From the NCBI GenBank assembly GCA_963785755.1, contig CAWAXG010000068.1, positions 62,001-126,000 on the forward strand: a DNA stretch of 64,000 nt, given 5' to 3'. This document shows, one piece after another, positions 15,414 through 23,975 of the stretch (positions within the stretch are counted from its first letter, which is position 1; every line of letters begins with the position of its first letter). The notes beneath the pieces are model-generated. The model saw only the letters and a list, made by a program, of their open reading frames with translations. It did no database searches and was not told where the DNA came from. Origin of the DNA: JACCXG01 sp963785755 (GTDB taxonomy: Bacteria; Acidobacteriota; Vicinamibacteria; Vicinamibacterales; 2-12-FULL-66-21). The translations under genes and the position numbers were made by a program.

Positions 15414-15863
15414 CTACGTTTTCTTCCGTCGCGACTTGCTGACGGTCGCGACCTTCAGCTGGAACGTCTCCTCCGGTGGCGGCGCCGGCCGGCCGGCCAG
15501 CATCGCCGACAGCTCGCGGAGGCCCCGCCTCACGTGCAGGATCCGCTCGCGGGCGTCGGCGCCGAACAACTCGGCGACCTCCGCAAGGGCGCCGCTGCCG
15601 TCTGGCTGTTCCTCGCTGAGCTTGCGCCTGGCGCCTGCGAGGGTGAGCCCTTCGACATACAGCAGATGCTTCAACCGCAGCACCCGCTCCACGTCGGCCC
15701 GCCGATACACGCGAGGGCCGCCCTCGGTTTTCGCGACCCCGAGGTCCGGGAACTCGGCTTCCCACGACCTCAGCACATACGGCTGGACCTTGGCAATCTC
15801 GCAGACCTCAGGCTGCCGGAACAGCGAGCGGTTGGGGATTTCGACCGGGTCTGCTGTGGGCAT
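15414..15863 (-). CDS. MerR family transcriptional regulator
   Basis: A 149-residue DNA-binding regulator. The helix-turn-helix and wing read FRQPEVCEIAKVQPYVLRSW and GGPRVYRRADVERVLRLKHL, the standard MerR layout (residues 14-80). A short C-terminal part follows with no effector-binding Cys cluster, so it resembles the HspR/CarA-like one-domain group rather than metal sensors. The start ATG 15863 gives the normal N-terminus; the frame is open further upstream into the kinase remnant but that is not MerR-like. The tRNA-Pro gene follows directly. Confidence 0.85.
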   Translation of the reverse strand: MPTADPVEIPNRSLFRQPEVCEIAKVQPYVLRSWEAEFPDLGVAKTEGGPRVYRRADVERVLRLKHLLYVEGLTLAGARRKLSEEQPDGSGALAEVAELFGADARERILHVRRGLRELSAMLAGRPAPPPEETFQLKVATVSKSRRKKT

Positions 15864-15901
15864 GAGGTGTTGGCGCAAGTATATCAGAGCAATTCGTGGA
15901 G

Positions 15902-16327
15902 TTATCCGGTGCGCCGCGCGCCCGCCGCCTCGTCCAGCACCTCGCGAACCCGCCGCGCCAGCGTGATCGGCGTGAACGGCTTCTCGAGCAATGCCACGCC
16001 CTCCTCCCGGACTCACGGCTCGCGGACCTGTTTTTCATCCTCGACGAGCAGGATCGTCTCGCTGCCGCGGGCGCCTTCCTCCTTATCGGGCGCGACGGCG
16101 ATGTCCTTTTCGGAGACGAGAGGAAGCGAAATGCTGAAGGTCGATCCCCTGTCCAGACCGGAGCTGACCCGGATGTCGCCGCCGGATTGTTTGATGATTC
16201 CGCAGACGGTCGACAGCCCGAGGCCTGTCCCCTTCCCCATTTCCTTGGTCGTGAAAAAGGGCTCGAAGATGCGCTCGATGACGTCGGGGGACATGCCGGT
16301 GCCGGTTTCATCCGCGGCACCGATCAT
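15902..16327 (-). pseudogene. Remnant of a hybrid histidine kinase (HATPase end plus broken receiver domain)
   Basis: The first part reads ETGTGMSPDVIERIFEPFF, KGTGLGLSTVCGII and GSTFSISLPL, the G1/F/G2 boxes of a histidine-kinase ATPase domain. It is followed by the start of a receiver domain (ETILLVEDEKQVREP) and then a stop at about 16014. In another frame the sequence resumes as VALLEKPFTPITLARRVREV, which is the last helix of a receiver domain, ending at TAA 15902-15904. So the N-terminal sensor and dimerisation parts and about 80 residues of the receiver are deleted. The reading frame opens at an ATG overlapping the stop of der. Decayed, unlikely to signal. Confidence 0.75.
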
Positions 16328-17673
16328 TTCTCCCGCCGCCTCACGTGAATCCGGATCGGAGTACCCATCAGCCCGAACGACTCGCGCAGGCGATTCATCA
16401 GGAAGCGCTCGTACGAGAAGTGGAATTCGGTGGCGACGTTGGTGAAGAACACGAATGTCGGCGGCGAGACACCGGTCTGCGCCGCATACAGGATTCGCAC
16501 TTCCCTCCGGCCCGGGCTCGTGGGCGGATGTGCGACGCTGACCGCGGCGACGAAGCGATTGAGCTCCGAGGTCGAGATGCGGCGCGCGCGGGCGGCCGCC
16601 ACCTTGTCGATGGTCTCGATCACCTTCGACGTGCGTTCCCCGGTCGTCGCGGAGATGTGAAGCACCTGCGCGTATTCGAGGAACTTCACCTGCCGCCGAA
16701 GCTTCTCGTCGAACTCCTTCGAGAAATCAGCGCCCCGCCCTTTCATCAGATCCCACTTGTTCGCAGCGATGACGATCCCGCACCCTGCCTTCTCGGCCTC
16801 GCCGGCAATCGCGGCATCCTGATCGGTTGCCCCCTCAGTCGAGTCGATAACCAGCACCGCGACGTCCGCCTGCTCGATCGCCCGGCGTGCCACCAGGACC
16901 GACACGGCCTCGACCTGACCGGATCTCGCGACTCGACCCGGCCGCCGAATGCCGGCCGTGTCGACGATGCGGAATGTTCGTTTGTGCCATTTCAGGACGG
17001 CATCGACCGTATCTCGAGTGGTCCCGGGGAACTCGCTGACGATCGATCGCTCTTCCCGCAGCAAGCGATTGAGCAGTGACGACTTGCCGACATTGGGCCG
17101 GCCCACGATCGCCACTTTCGTCTCGTCCTCGACCTCGGAGGCCGCACTGTCTTTGCGAGACGGCAGCCGGCTCGTGACTTCATCCAGCAGATCGCCAACG
17201 CCGTCGCCGTGCTCGGAGGCGATTTCCACGACTGGATCGAACCCCAGCCGGTAGAACTCGAGGGCCCGTCCCCGGGCGCGCTTGTCGTCGGTCTTGTTGA
17301 CCGCCAGGACGACCGGCGCGGAGACCAATCTCAGAGCCGAAGCGATCTCCTGGTCGGCCGGGACCAGCCCCTCGCGTCCGTCGACCACGAACACGAGCAC
17401 ATCGGCCGTCTTGAGCGCCCTCCGGCCCTGCTGCACGACGAGCTCATGCAGCGGATCGGTGCTGGCACCGAACATCCCGCCAGTATCGACGAGACGGAAC
17501 GTCGTCCCCTGCCACTCGGCGGGGAGCGAGTTCACGTCCCTCGTCGTGCCCGCGATTGGCGTGACGATGGCGCGGCGGGAATCGGTGATGCGGTTGAAGA
17601 GCGTCGATTTGCCGACGTTCGGCCGGCCGACCAGCACGACCGTAGGGGCGGCCGACGCGCGTTTCAGAGGCAT
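16324..17673 (-). CDS. der: Ribosome-associated GTPase Der (EngA)
   Basis: Essential tandem GTPase for 50S subunit assembly, cytoplasmic. In 449 residues it has two G domains, each with a perfect Walker A (VGRPNVGKSTLFNR near 15-28; VGRPNVGKSSLLNR near 190-203). It also has DTGG and DTAG G3 motifs, NKTD and NKWD G4 motifs, and the C-terminal KH-like domain (FVFFTNVATEFHFSYERFLMN). Length is normal. The start ATG 17673 gives the canonical N-terminus. Its TGA overlaps the ATG of the kinase remnant. The HU/IHF gene is divergent on the other side. Confidence 0.97.
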   Translation of the reverse strand: MPLKRASAAPTVVLVGRPNVGKSTLFNRITDSRRAIVTPIAGTTRDVNSLPAEWQGTTFRLVDTGGMFGASTDPLHELVVQQGRRALKTADVLVFVVDGREGLVPADQEIASALRLVSAPVVLAVNKTDDKRARGRALEFYRLGFDPVVEIASEHGDGVGDLLDEVTSRLPSRKDSAASEVEDETKVAIVGRPNVGKSSLLNRLLREERSIVSEFPGTTRDTVDAVLKWHKRTFRIVDTAGIRRPGRVARSGQVEAVSVLVARRAIEQADVAVLVIDSTEGATDQDAAIAGEAEKAGCGIVIAANKWDLMKGRGADFSKEFDEKLRRQVKFLEYAQVLHISATTGERTSKVIETIDKVAAARARRISTSELNRFVAAVSVAHPPTSPGRREVRILYAAQTGVSPPTFVFFTNVATEFHFSYERFLMNRLRESFGLMGTPIRIHVRRREK

Positions 17674-17699
17674 TCTGGAATTGTTACTTAGACCGAAGC

Positions 17700-17728
17700 T
17701 TGACAGCGTAAGTGTTTCTATCTATAGT
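17700..17728 (+). promoter_or_regulatory. Sigma-70 promoter for the HU/IHF gene
   Basis: TTGACA (17700-17705), a spacer of exactly 17 bases, and TATAGT (17723-17728) make a near-consensus promoter. Transcription would begin near 17735, giving a short leader with GAGGAG before the ATG at 17757. It fits the high expression expected of a nucleoid protein. Confidence 0.78.
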
Positions 17729-17756
17729 GGTTATAAATACTGAGGAGCGCCTAAGC

Positions 17757-18029
17757 ATGATCAAAGTTGACATTGTCAACGAGGTGTCCAAAGTGGCCGA
17801 CATCACCAAGGTGAAGGCCGAGGTGGCAGTGGACGCCGTGTTCGATGCGATGCGACTGTCGATGCAGCGCGGTGAGCGAATCGAGCTGCGGGGCTTTGGC
17901 GTCTTCCAGGTGAAGCCACGAAAGCGCGGAATCGGTCGTAACCCCCGGACGGGGAAGGAAGTTCGCATTCCTCCCGGGCGAACGATTCGATTCAAGCCAG
18001 GCAAAGACTTGCAGAACATCGGAGGCTGA
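17757..18029 (+). CDS. HU/IHF-family nucleoid DNA-binding protein
   Basis: A 90-residue DNA-bending protein of the HU/IHF family. The N-terminal helices (DIVNEVSKVADITKVKAEVA) and the beta-arm region (LRGFGVFQVKPRKRGIGRNP, then RTGKEVRIPPGRTIRFKPGK) match the family over its full length, with the invariant Pro/Arg in the DNA-intercalating arm. Whether it acts as HU homodimer or IHF subunit cannot be told. ATG 17757 has GAGGAG upstream and a strong promoter. The M50 protease gene follows after 20 bases and may be co-transcribed. Confidence 0.93.
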   Translation: MIKVDIVNEVSKVADITKVKAEVAVDAVFDAMRLSMQRGERIELRGFGVFQVKPRKRGIGRNPRTGKEVRIPPGRTIRFKPGKDLQNIGG

Positions 18030-18049
18030 TCGGTCCTCGACCGCCCGCC

Positions 18050-19027
18050 TTGTCGAACGACTCGCAGCTCAATTCACCCCTCTATCCGTATTCGGAAACA
18101 CCGCGGCCGCGCTACCCGGCGGCGAGCGAGCATCCGCGTAGCGGCGATCGTGCGTGGCTCCATCTGCTCCTGTTCATCCTGACGCTGCTCACCGCAACCT
18201 ACGCGGGCACAGGACATTACCGGGCATTCATCTCCGACTTCGACAGACCGCTCGACCTTGCGCTGTTTCTGAACGGTCTATGGTACAGCGGAACCATTCT
18301 CGCGATTCTGACGGCGCACGAGATGGGTCACTACCTCTATTGCCGCCGCTACGACCTGGACGCATCGCTCCCTTACTTCCTGCCCGCGCCGCTCCTGCTT
18401 ACAGGGACACTCGGCGCCGTGATCCGGATCAGGGAACCGTTCCACACCAGGACCCAGCTCTTCGACGTCGGCATCGCCGGTCCGCTCGCCGGGCTGATCG
18501 TGTTGATTCCAGCGCTCTTCTACGGACTGAATCTGTCGACGATCGTGCCAAGCCCGACCGACGGCGTGGTGCTGTATCTCGGTGAGCCGCTGCTCTTTCA
18601 GTGGGCGGCATACCTCATCCTCGGTCCCATCGCCGACGGTCAGACGATCAACATCCACCCGATCGTCTTTGCGTGCTGGTTCGGCATGCTGGCGACGGCG
18701 CTGAACCTGGTGCCTTTCGGGCAATTCGACGGCGGGCACATCCTTTACGCGGTGTTCGGCGACCGCGTCGCCCGGCAGGTCTCGGCGCTGGCCGTCCTGA
18801 TGTCGGCCGGTCTGGTCGCGCTTTCGTGGACGTGGGTGCTGCCGGCGGTACTCATGGCGGTCATGTGGCGCCTCATGGGTCTGCGGCATCCGTCACCTCT
18901 CAACCCGTATGAGCCGCTGGCGCGCGGGCGCATCGTCCTGGCGGTCATCGCTCTCATCGCTTTCGCGGTCTGCTTTACGCCTGCGCCGCTTCGGATCGCC
19001 GAGCTCGTCACGACCGCTTCGCGGTAG
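18050..19027 (+). CDS. Site-2 protease-like M50 family membrane metalloprotease
   Basis: A 325-residue polytopic membrane protein of the S2P/M50 family, which cuts within or near membrane helices. The zinc motif HEMGH (in LAILTAHEMGHYLYCRR, about residue 91) and the second motif LVPFGQFDGGHILYAVFG (Asp ligand) are intact, with about six to seven hydrophobic segments. No PDZ domain separates them, so it is the compact EGY1-like form. The start TTG 18050 follows the HU gene by 20 bases. The substrate is unknown, and no anti-sigma factor lies nearby. Confidence 0.88.
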   Translation: MSNDSQLNSPLYPYSETPRPRYPAASEHPRSGDRAWLHLLLFILTLLTATYAGTGHYRAFISDFDRPLDLALFLNGLWYSGTILAILTAHEMGHYLYCRRYDLDASLPYFLPAPLLLTGTLGAVIRIREPFHTRTQLFDVGIAGPLAGLIVLIPALFYGLNLSTIVPSPTDGVVLYLGEPLLFQWAAYLILGPIADGQTINIHPIVFACWFGMLATALNLVPFGQFDGGHILYAVFGDRVARQVSALAVLMSAGLVALSWTWVLPAVLMAVMWRLMGLRHPSPLNPYEPLARGRIVLAVIALIAFAVCFTPAPLRIAELVTTASR

Positions 19028-19038
19028 TTTCTCCTCTC

Positions 19039-21540
19039 TCAGAGCACGCTGACCGGATCGACGTCGACGATCGTGCGCCGCTTGATCTCCGGACGCGCTT
19101 CGAGCGCCGCCAGGACCGCCTTGCGCATCGTCGACCGGTGCAACCCCTTCACGAAAAACTGCGCGCGGTGCTCTCCCTTCAATCTGCTGAGCGGCGCCGG
19201 CGCGGGGCCGAGGACACGGTACGGTTCCCCCGAGCCTCTGACAGCGCCGACGAGATCAGCGGCGTCGGCCATCGCCGCCTCGAGCGTGCCGGCCTTGACC
19301 ACGGCGTTGATCAGCGCCACTGCCGGGGGATACCGCATGGACCGCCGGAAATCGAGCTCCTCGCGATAGAACGTGAGGTAGTCCTGCCGGCATGCATGTC
19401 GGATGCTGTAGTGATCCGGATGAATGGTCTGGACGATCGCTTCTCCGGCGATTTCACCTCGTCCCGCCCGGCCCGCAACCTGCGTGAGCAGCTGGAACGT
19501 CCGCTCCCCTGCTCGAAAGTCGGCGAGCCCGAGACCGACATCGGCGGAGACGACGCCGACCAGCGTCACCTGCGGAAAGTCGTGGCCCTTGGCGATCATC
19601 TGTGTCCCGATCAGGATGTCGATCTCGCCCGCGGCGAACCGGCCCAGGAGCGCGGTGATCGCGCCGCGCCGGCGGATGGTATCCCGGTCGACCCGCGCGA
19701 CGCGCGCGCCGGGGAACAGGGCCTGGACCTCGGCTTCCACGCGCTCCGTGCCAAAGCCGATCTGCTCGAGATACGGTCCGGCACAGTGCCCGCACGCCGT
19801 CGGCACCTTGATCGAATAGTTGCAATAGTGGCAGCGGGCTCGCCGCGCCGCGCGATGGACGGTCAGCGTGACACTGCAGTTCGGGCAATCGAACGTGGCG
19901 CCGCACTGCCTGCAGAACACCGACGTGGCGAAGCCGCGCCGGTTGAGCAGTACCATCGCCTGCTCGCCGCGCTCGAGCCGGGAGCGGATCGCGTCGGCGA
20001 GCGGCTCGCTGATGATCACGTCCGCTCCCCGGGCGGCGAACTCCTGCCGCATGTCGACGACGCGGACGCTCGCCATCGGCCGATCGAGCACCCGCTTCTG
20101 CAGCGAGACCAGCGTGTAGCGGCCGTTCTCCGCGTTGTGATAGCTCTCGAGCGACGGCGTCGCCGAGCCGAGCACGACCAGCGCCTGCAAACGCTGCCCG
20201 CGCAGCACGGCAACGTCTCTTCCGTGATACCTCGGACTCTCTTCCTGCTTGAACGAGCTGTCGTGTTCCTCATCGACGACAATCAGGCCGAGGTCTTTCA
20301 CTGGCGCGAAGACGGCGGATCTCGTTCCGACCACGACACTGACGTCGCCGCGCCGGATCCGATGCCACTGATCGTGGCGCTCGCCATCGGAGAGGCCGCT
20401 GTGCTGGATGGCCACCCGGTCGCGAAAGACGGAATGGAACGCCCCCGCGACCGCAGGCGTGAGGGCGATCTCCGGCACCAGGACCAGAACTCCCCTTCCC
20501 GTCGCCGCGACGTGCTGCGCGAGGCGGAGATACAACTCGGTCTTTCCGCTGCCCGTCACGCCGTGCAGCAGCGCTGCGGCAAATGCGCCGGACGACGACA
20601 GTGCCCGCAGCCGATCGAGTGCGTCCGACTGTTCCGGCGTCAGGGTGATACGGCGATCGGGACCCGAGTCGTGCCTGATCGCATGACCGAACGGGTCCCG
20701 CTCGACGCGCCGCCGGCTGATCGACACCAGCCCCAGTGCCGCGAGCCGCTGCACGGTCGCGGCCGTCAGCCCCCGCTCGTTCAATTCACGCGCGTCGAGC
20801 CCGTCCGCTGCCCCAGCCAGTAACGCCAGCGTCTCCGTCTGTCGCGGACCCAGCCGCGGCCCGGGCGCATCATCCTCCTCGGCTTCGACGTCAGCGAATT
20901 CATGCGGCGCGAGCACGCGGGCCGCGGATCTCACGGCGTGGGACGCATGGACGTCGAGACCCTGAGCGGTTATGGTCGCGACACGAACGGTACGAAATGC
21001 GGACGCCTGGCCCTGCAGCGGACGGGAAATCGCGAGCAGCCCTTCCCGTTCGAGCGCCAGCAGAGCCGCCCGTGCAGCGCGTCCCCTGCCAACCAGGCTG
21101 CCGACGCGGACCGGCTTGTCTCCCTTCAACTCCTCGAGCAAATCACGCCGCACTCCACGTTCGATCAGCAGACGGGCGTGGCCGGCATCGGTGATTTGCG
21201 CGTGCCGCTCGCTCTCGACCCATGCCCGTGGCGGCATCGCGGCCGCGATGGCTTCTCCCGGGCCGCACGCATAGTAGTCGGCTACCCACAGCGCGAGCGC
21301 GACCACCTCTTCCGGAAGAAACGCCTCGTCATCGAGGACGTCGACGATGTCCCTGGTCGCCGCGGGCGCTGTGGATTCGAGGTCCGAGGCGACGGCGGAG
21401 ACGACGACGCCGGTGACGATGCGGTTGCCAAGCGGGGCGAGCACGCGCGCGCCGATCCTGGGATCGGGCAGTTCGTCGGGAATGCTGTAGGTCAGGGCCT
21501 CGAGCGTTGGGACCGCAACGGCCACGCGAATCTGGCGCAT
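19039..21540 (-). CDS. priA: Primosomal protein N' (replication restart helicase PriA)
   Basis: Superfamily-2 DNA helicase that reloads the replisome at stalled forks. In 833 residues it shows an N-terminal 3'-end-binding domain, Walker A GVTGSGKTELYLRL, the DEEH box (LIVVDEEHDSSFKQEE) and motif III GSATPS. It also has the eight-Cys zinc-binding insert (CRQCGATFDCPNC, then CHYC and CGHC) and motif VI QVAGRAGRG. Length is at the upper end for the family. ATG 21540 lies 3 bases after the uracil-DNA glycosylase stop, so they share a transcript. All motifs intact. Confidence 0.96.
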   Translation of the reverse strand: MRQIRVAVAVPTLEALTYSIPDELPDPRIGARVLAPLGNRIVTGVVVSAVASDLESTAPAATRDIVDVLDDEAFLPEEVVALALWVADYYACGPGEAIAAAMPPRAWVESERHAQITDAGHARLLIERGVRRDLLEELKGDKPVRVGSLVGRGRAARAALLALEREGLLAISRPLQGQASAFRTVRVATITAQGLDVHASHAVRSAARVLAPHEFADVEAEEDDAPGPRLGPRQTETLALLAGAADGLDARELNERGLTAATVQRLAALGLVSISRRRVERDPFGHAIRHDSGPDRRITLTPEQSDALDRLRALSSSGAFAAALLHGVTGSGKTELYLRLAQHVAATGRGVLVLVPEIALTPAVAGAFHSVFRDRVAIQHSGLSDGERHDQWHRIRRGDVSVVVGTRSAVFAPVKDLGLIVVDEEHDSSFKQEESPRYHGRDVAVLRGQRLQALVVLGSATPSLESYHNAENGRYTLVSLQKRVLDRPMASVRVVDMRQEFAARGADVIISEPLADAIRSRLERGEQAMVLLNRRGFATSVFCRQCGATFDCPNCSVTLTVHRAARRARCHYCNYSIKVPTACGHCAGPYLEQIGFGTERVEAEVQALFPGARVARVDRDTIRRRGAITALLGRFAAGEIDILIGTQMIAKGHDFPQVTLVGVVSADVGLGLADFRAGERTFQLLTQVAGRAGRGEIAGEAIVQTIHPDHYSIRHACRQDYLTFYREELDFRRSMRYPPAVALINAVVKAGTLEAAMADAADLVGAVRGSGEPYRVLGPAPAPLSRLKGEHRAQFFVKGLHRSTMRKAVLAALEARPEIKRRTIVDVDPVSVL

Positions 21541-21543
21541 CGC

Positions 21544-22377
21544 CTATCGCGACGGCCGTGGAGACGACGCCGGCGCCGGAGGCTCCCGGTCGAGAAGCGC
21601 GAGCGCCTTCTTCAAGTCGTCCCACGCTTCCCGCTTGTACCCTGGACTCCGGAGCAGAAAGGAAGGATGGAACGTGGGGATCAGCTTCGCGCCGCGATAG
21701 TCGTAAACCCGCCCGCGCAGGCGGGAGATTGGATCGTTTGTCTTCAGCAGCGTCCGCGCGGCGAACGCGCCCAGCGCGATGATGACTTTCGGCTGGATCG
21801 ACGCAATCTGCCGGAAGAGGAACGGCTCGCATTGCTCGATCTCGTCCGGCTCGGGATTGCGGTTGTTCGGCGGCCGGCACTTCAGCACGTTCGCGATGTA
21901 CACGTCGCTGCGGTTGAATCCCATCGCCTCGATCATCTTGGTCAGCAGCTGCCCCGCGCGTCCAACGAAGGGCTCGCCCTGGATGTCTTCGTCGGCGCCG
22001 GGCGCCTCGCCCACGAACATCAGATCCGCCGATGGATTGCCGACGCCGAACACAATCTGCTTCCGGCCGAGGCCGTGCAGCTTGCAGCGGGTGCAATCGC
22101 CCAGATCTTCGCGGATGAGAGTCAGTGACTCTCGCAAGGCGTGCGCAGTCGGGATCGGTGATCGGTGATCGGGGATCGCTGGACTATCGGGACTGATGAG
22201 ATCCGGATCCGCCTCGGTTTCACCGCTCTGCTCGTCGATCCCCGATCCCAGATCACCGATCCCCGGTTGGGCGGATCTCAGTTCTTCCCGGCGTCTCCAT
22301 GACGCGTCGCGACTGATGCCCGTCACGCCGAGCTCAGAGAAAAAGCGAAGGTGTTCAGCGAGGTCGGATTGGGACAT
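21544..22377 (-). CDS. Uracil-DNA glycosylase, family 4 (Fe-S type)
   Basis: Removes uracil from DNA. In 277 residues it has motif A GEAPGADEDIQGEPFVGRAG, the TFHPSFLLR motif with the HPS box, and four cysteines for a 4Fe-4S cluster (CTRCK, then KCRPP and IEQCEPF). ATG 22377 starts a helix (MSQSDLAEHLRFFSELG). An in-frame upstream ATG would only add repeat-derived residues. Between about residues 38 and 80 there is a low-complexity linker rich in D/P/S that is encoded by an inverted repeat (22151-22263). The linker is tolerated because it precedes the catalytic domain. Last but one gene of the series ending with priA. Confidence 0.92.
   Translation of the reverse strand: MSQSDLAEHLRFFSELGVTGISRDASWRRREELRSAQPGIGDLGSGIDEQSGETEADPDLISPDSPAIPDHRSPIPTAHALRESLTLIREDLGDCTRCKLHGLGRKQIVFGVGNPSADLMFVGEAPGADEDIQGEPFVGRAGQLLTKMIEAMGFNRSDVYIANVLKCRPPNNRNPEPDEIEQCEPFLFRQIASIQPKVIIALGAFAARTLLKTNDPISRLRGRVYDYRGAKLIPTFHPSFLLRSPGYKREAWDDLKKALALLDREPPAPASSPRPSR
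22151..22263. repeat. Inverted repeat (28-bp arms) inside the uracil-DNA glycosylase gene
   Basis: Arm 22151-22178 (GATCGGTGATC words) and arm 22236-22263 are reverse complements with about two mismatches, 57 bases apart. The element is read through in frame and forms the Asp/Pro/Ser linker of the glycosylase. It looks like a REP/BIME-type element that entered or grew inside a coding region. Confidence 0.75.
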
Positions 22378-22380
22378 GGG

Positions 22381-22500
22381 AAACGTGCTGCGTGCCGAGT
22401 GCTGCGTGCTCACGTGCTCTACATGCTATGTGCTCACGCGCCTCACGTGCTTGTCGTGCGACGTGCTTTTCGTGCGACGTGCTAACTGTGGCGGGCTCTG
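22381..22500. repeat. CACGTGCT-rich degenerate tandem array, copy 1
   Basis: About 120 bases made of imperfect repeats of GTGCT, CACGTGCT and CGTGCGACGTGCT between coaBC and the glycosylase gene. A 40-base core near its right end matches the array at 50455-50575 with two differences. It is not coding and has no spacer structure like a CRISPR. Confidence 0.7.
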
Positions 22501-22519
22501 CCGTCGGCGCACACATTGA

Positions 22520-23722
22520 CTACTTGCTCGTCATCGGCGCGAGGAGCGCCTCGGCTCGATCCAGGATGATTGCCGCGAGCACCGTCTTCGGTCCGCTGGC
22601 GAAGGGCTCGATGCCGTCACGGCTGATGATCGTCGCGGCGTTCAGGTCCGAGTCGAACCCGACGCCTTCGGTGGAGATGTCGTTCGCGACGATCAGATCG
22701 GCGCCTTTGCGGAGCAGCTTCTGCCGGCCGCGTTCGACCGGATCGCCGCTTTCCGCCGCGAACCCGACGAGCACGGGTCTGGCGCGGTCCGCTCGCGCTT
22801 TACCGAGCGCCGCGAGAATGTCCGTGGTACGGACGAGCGACAAGTCGAGCGGGCCGTCGGTCTTTTCGATCTTGCCGGGGCGCCGCTCGGGCGTATAGTC
22901 CGCCACCGCCGCGGCCATGATCACCATGTCGGCCTCGACGGCGTGCCGCTGGACGGCGGTATTCATCTGCTCGGCATTCCTGACGCGCAGCAGCTCGACG
23001 CCGGCCGGCGGCGGCAGCGTCGCTGGCCCCGAGACGAGAATGACCCGCGCGCCGCGCCGGACTGCTTCCGCCGCGATCGCGTATCCCATCTTGCCGCTCG
23101 ATCGATTCCCGATGTACCGCACGTCGTCGATATCTTCGTAGGTAGGCCCGGCGGTCACGACGACGAGGCGTCCAAGGAGCGAGCCGGCGGGCTGAAGCAC
23201 GCGTTCGGCGGCTTCGACGATCTCGTCCGGCTCCGCGAGCCGGCCTTTGCCGATCCAGCCGCAGGCGAGATAACCGGCGCCGGGCTCGACGAATCGCACG
23301 CCACGGGCCGCCAACGTCGCCAGGTTGGCCCGCACGGCCTCGTGCTCGAGCATGTTGGTATTCATGGCCGGCGCCATGAGCACTGGTGCGCGCGTCGCCA
23401 GATACAGCGCGCTCAGGAAGTCGTCGGCAATGCCGTTGGCGAACTTGCCGATGATGTTCGCCGTCGCCGGCGCGACCAGCAGCAGGCTGATGTCGGTGGC
23501 GAGCGAGATGTGCTCGATGTCCGCGTTGGCGCCGGGGCTCCACTGGCTCGTGACGACCCGGCGGCGGGTAATCGCTTCGAACGTCAGCTCACCGACGAAG
23601 CGCCGGGCCGATCGGGTCATGATCGCGGCGACGTCGTGCCCCCGCTTCTGCAGCCCGCGGGCGACCTCGATCGCCTTGTACGCGCCGATGCCTCCCGAAA
23701 CCCCCAACCCTACGAGCGCCAT
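22520..23722 (-). CDS. coaBC: Bifunctional phosphopantothenoylcysteine decarboxylase / phosphopantothenate-cysteine ligase
   Basis: Two steps of coenzyme A synthesis. The N-terminal CoaC flavoprotein half (about 1-185) has SGGIGAYKAIEVARGL, the active-site His in ADIEHISLATD, APAMNTNM and the Cys region YLACGWIGKGRLAEP. The C-terminal CoaB half has VVVTAGPTYEDIDDVRYIGN, SSGKMGYAIA and AAAVADYTPE. Length 400 is normal. The start is ATG 23722. It sits in a housekeeping series after yicC, gmk and rpoZ, an order common in bacteria. Confidence 0.96.
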   Translation of the reverse strand: MALVGLGVSGGIGAYKAIEVARGLQKRGHDVAAIMTRSARRFVGELTFEAITRRRVVTSQWSPGANADIEHISLATDISLLLVAPATANIIGKFANGIADDFLSALYLATRAPVLMAPAMNTNMLEHEAVRANLATLAARGVRFVEPGAGYLACGWIGKGRLAEPDEIVEAAERVLQPAGSLLGRLVVVTAGPTYEDIDDVRYIGNRSSGKMGYAIAAEAVRRGARVILVSGPATLPPPAGVELLRVRNAEQMNTAVQRHAVEADMVIMAAAVADYTPERRPGKIEKTDGPLDLSLVRTTDILAALGKARADRARPVLVGFAAESGDPVERGRQKLLRKGADLIVANDISTEGVGFDSDLNAATIISRDGIEPFASGPKTVLAAIILDRAEALLAPMTSK

Positions 23723-23790
23723 ACTCCGCCTCCGGCCCCTCCCGATGTTGGCAATGCCGACGATCGTGCCGATGCGTTGCGTACAGCCGT

Positions 23791-23973
23791 CTATTCGTCC
23801 TCGGCAGGCTGCAGCCTGCGGACGTGGCCCTGCTTGATCTCGAGCGCCGCCAGACGGGCCGGCTTCTCGGGACCATCGACCCGCGGCGTGCAGCCACGAA
23901 GCAACTGCCGCGCGCGAGCGCCGGCGAGAATCACGAATTCGAACGCGTTCGTCACTTCCGTCTTGTCGGCCAT
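23791..23973 (-). CDS. rpoZ: DNA-directed RNA polymerase omega subunit
   Basis: A 60-residue omega subunit that helps assemble RNA polymerase. The sequence NAFEFVILAGARARQLLRGC and LAALEIKQGHV show the conserved helix with the ARQL pattern and the ALxEI segment, though the extreme N-terminus is short. ATG 23973 lies 2 bases after the gmk stop, and coaBC follows. The gmk-rpoZ-coaBC order is the standard bacterial arrangement and supports the call for such a small gene. Confidence 0.88.
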   Translation of the reverse strand: MADKTEVTNAFEFVILAGARARQLLRGCTPRVDGPEKPARLAALEIKQGHVRRLQPAEDE

Positions 23974-23975
23974 TT

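Noticed and set aside
19138..20823. 561-codon open frame antisense to priA
   Set aside because: Arg/Gly/Ala-biased translation with no motifs; priA on the other strand has every helicase motif intact.
22381..22500. CRISPR array
   Set aside because: Repeats are short and degenerate, with no regular spacers and no cas genes.
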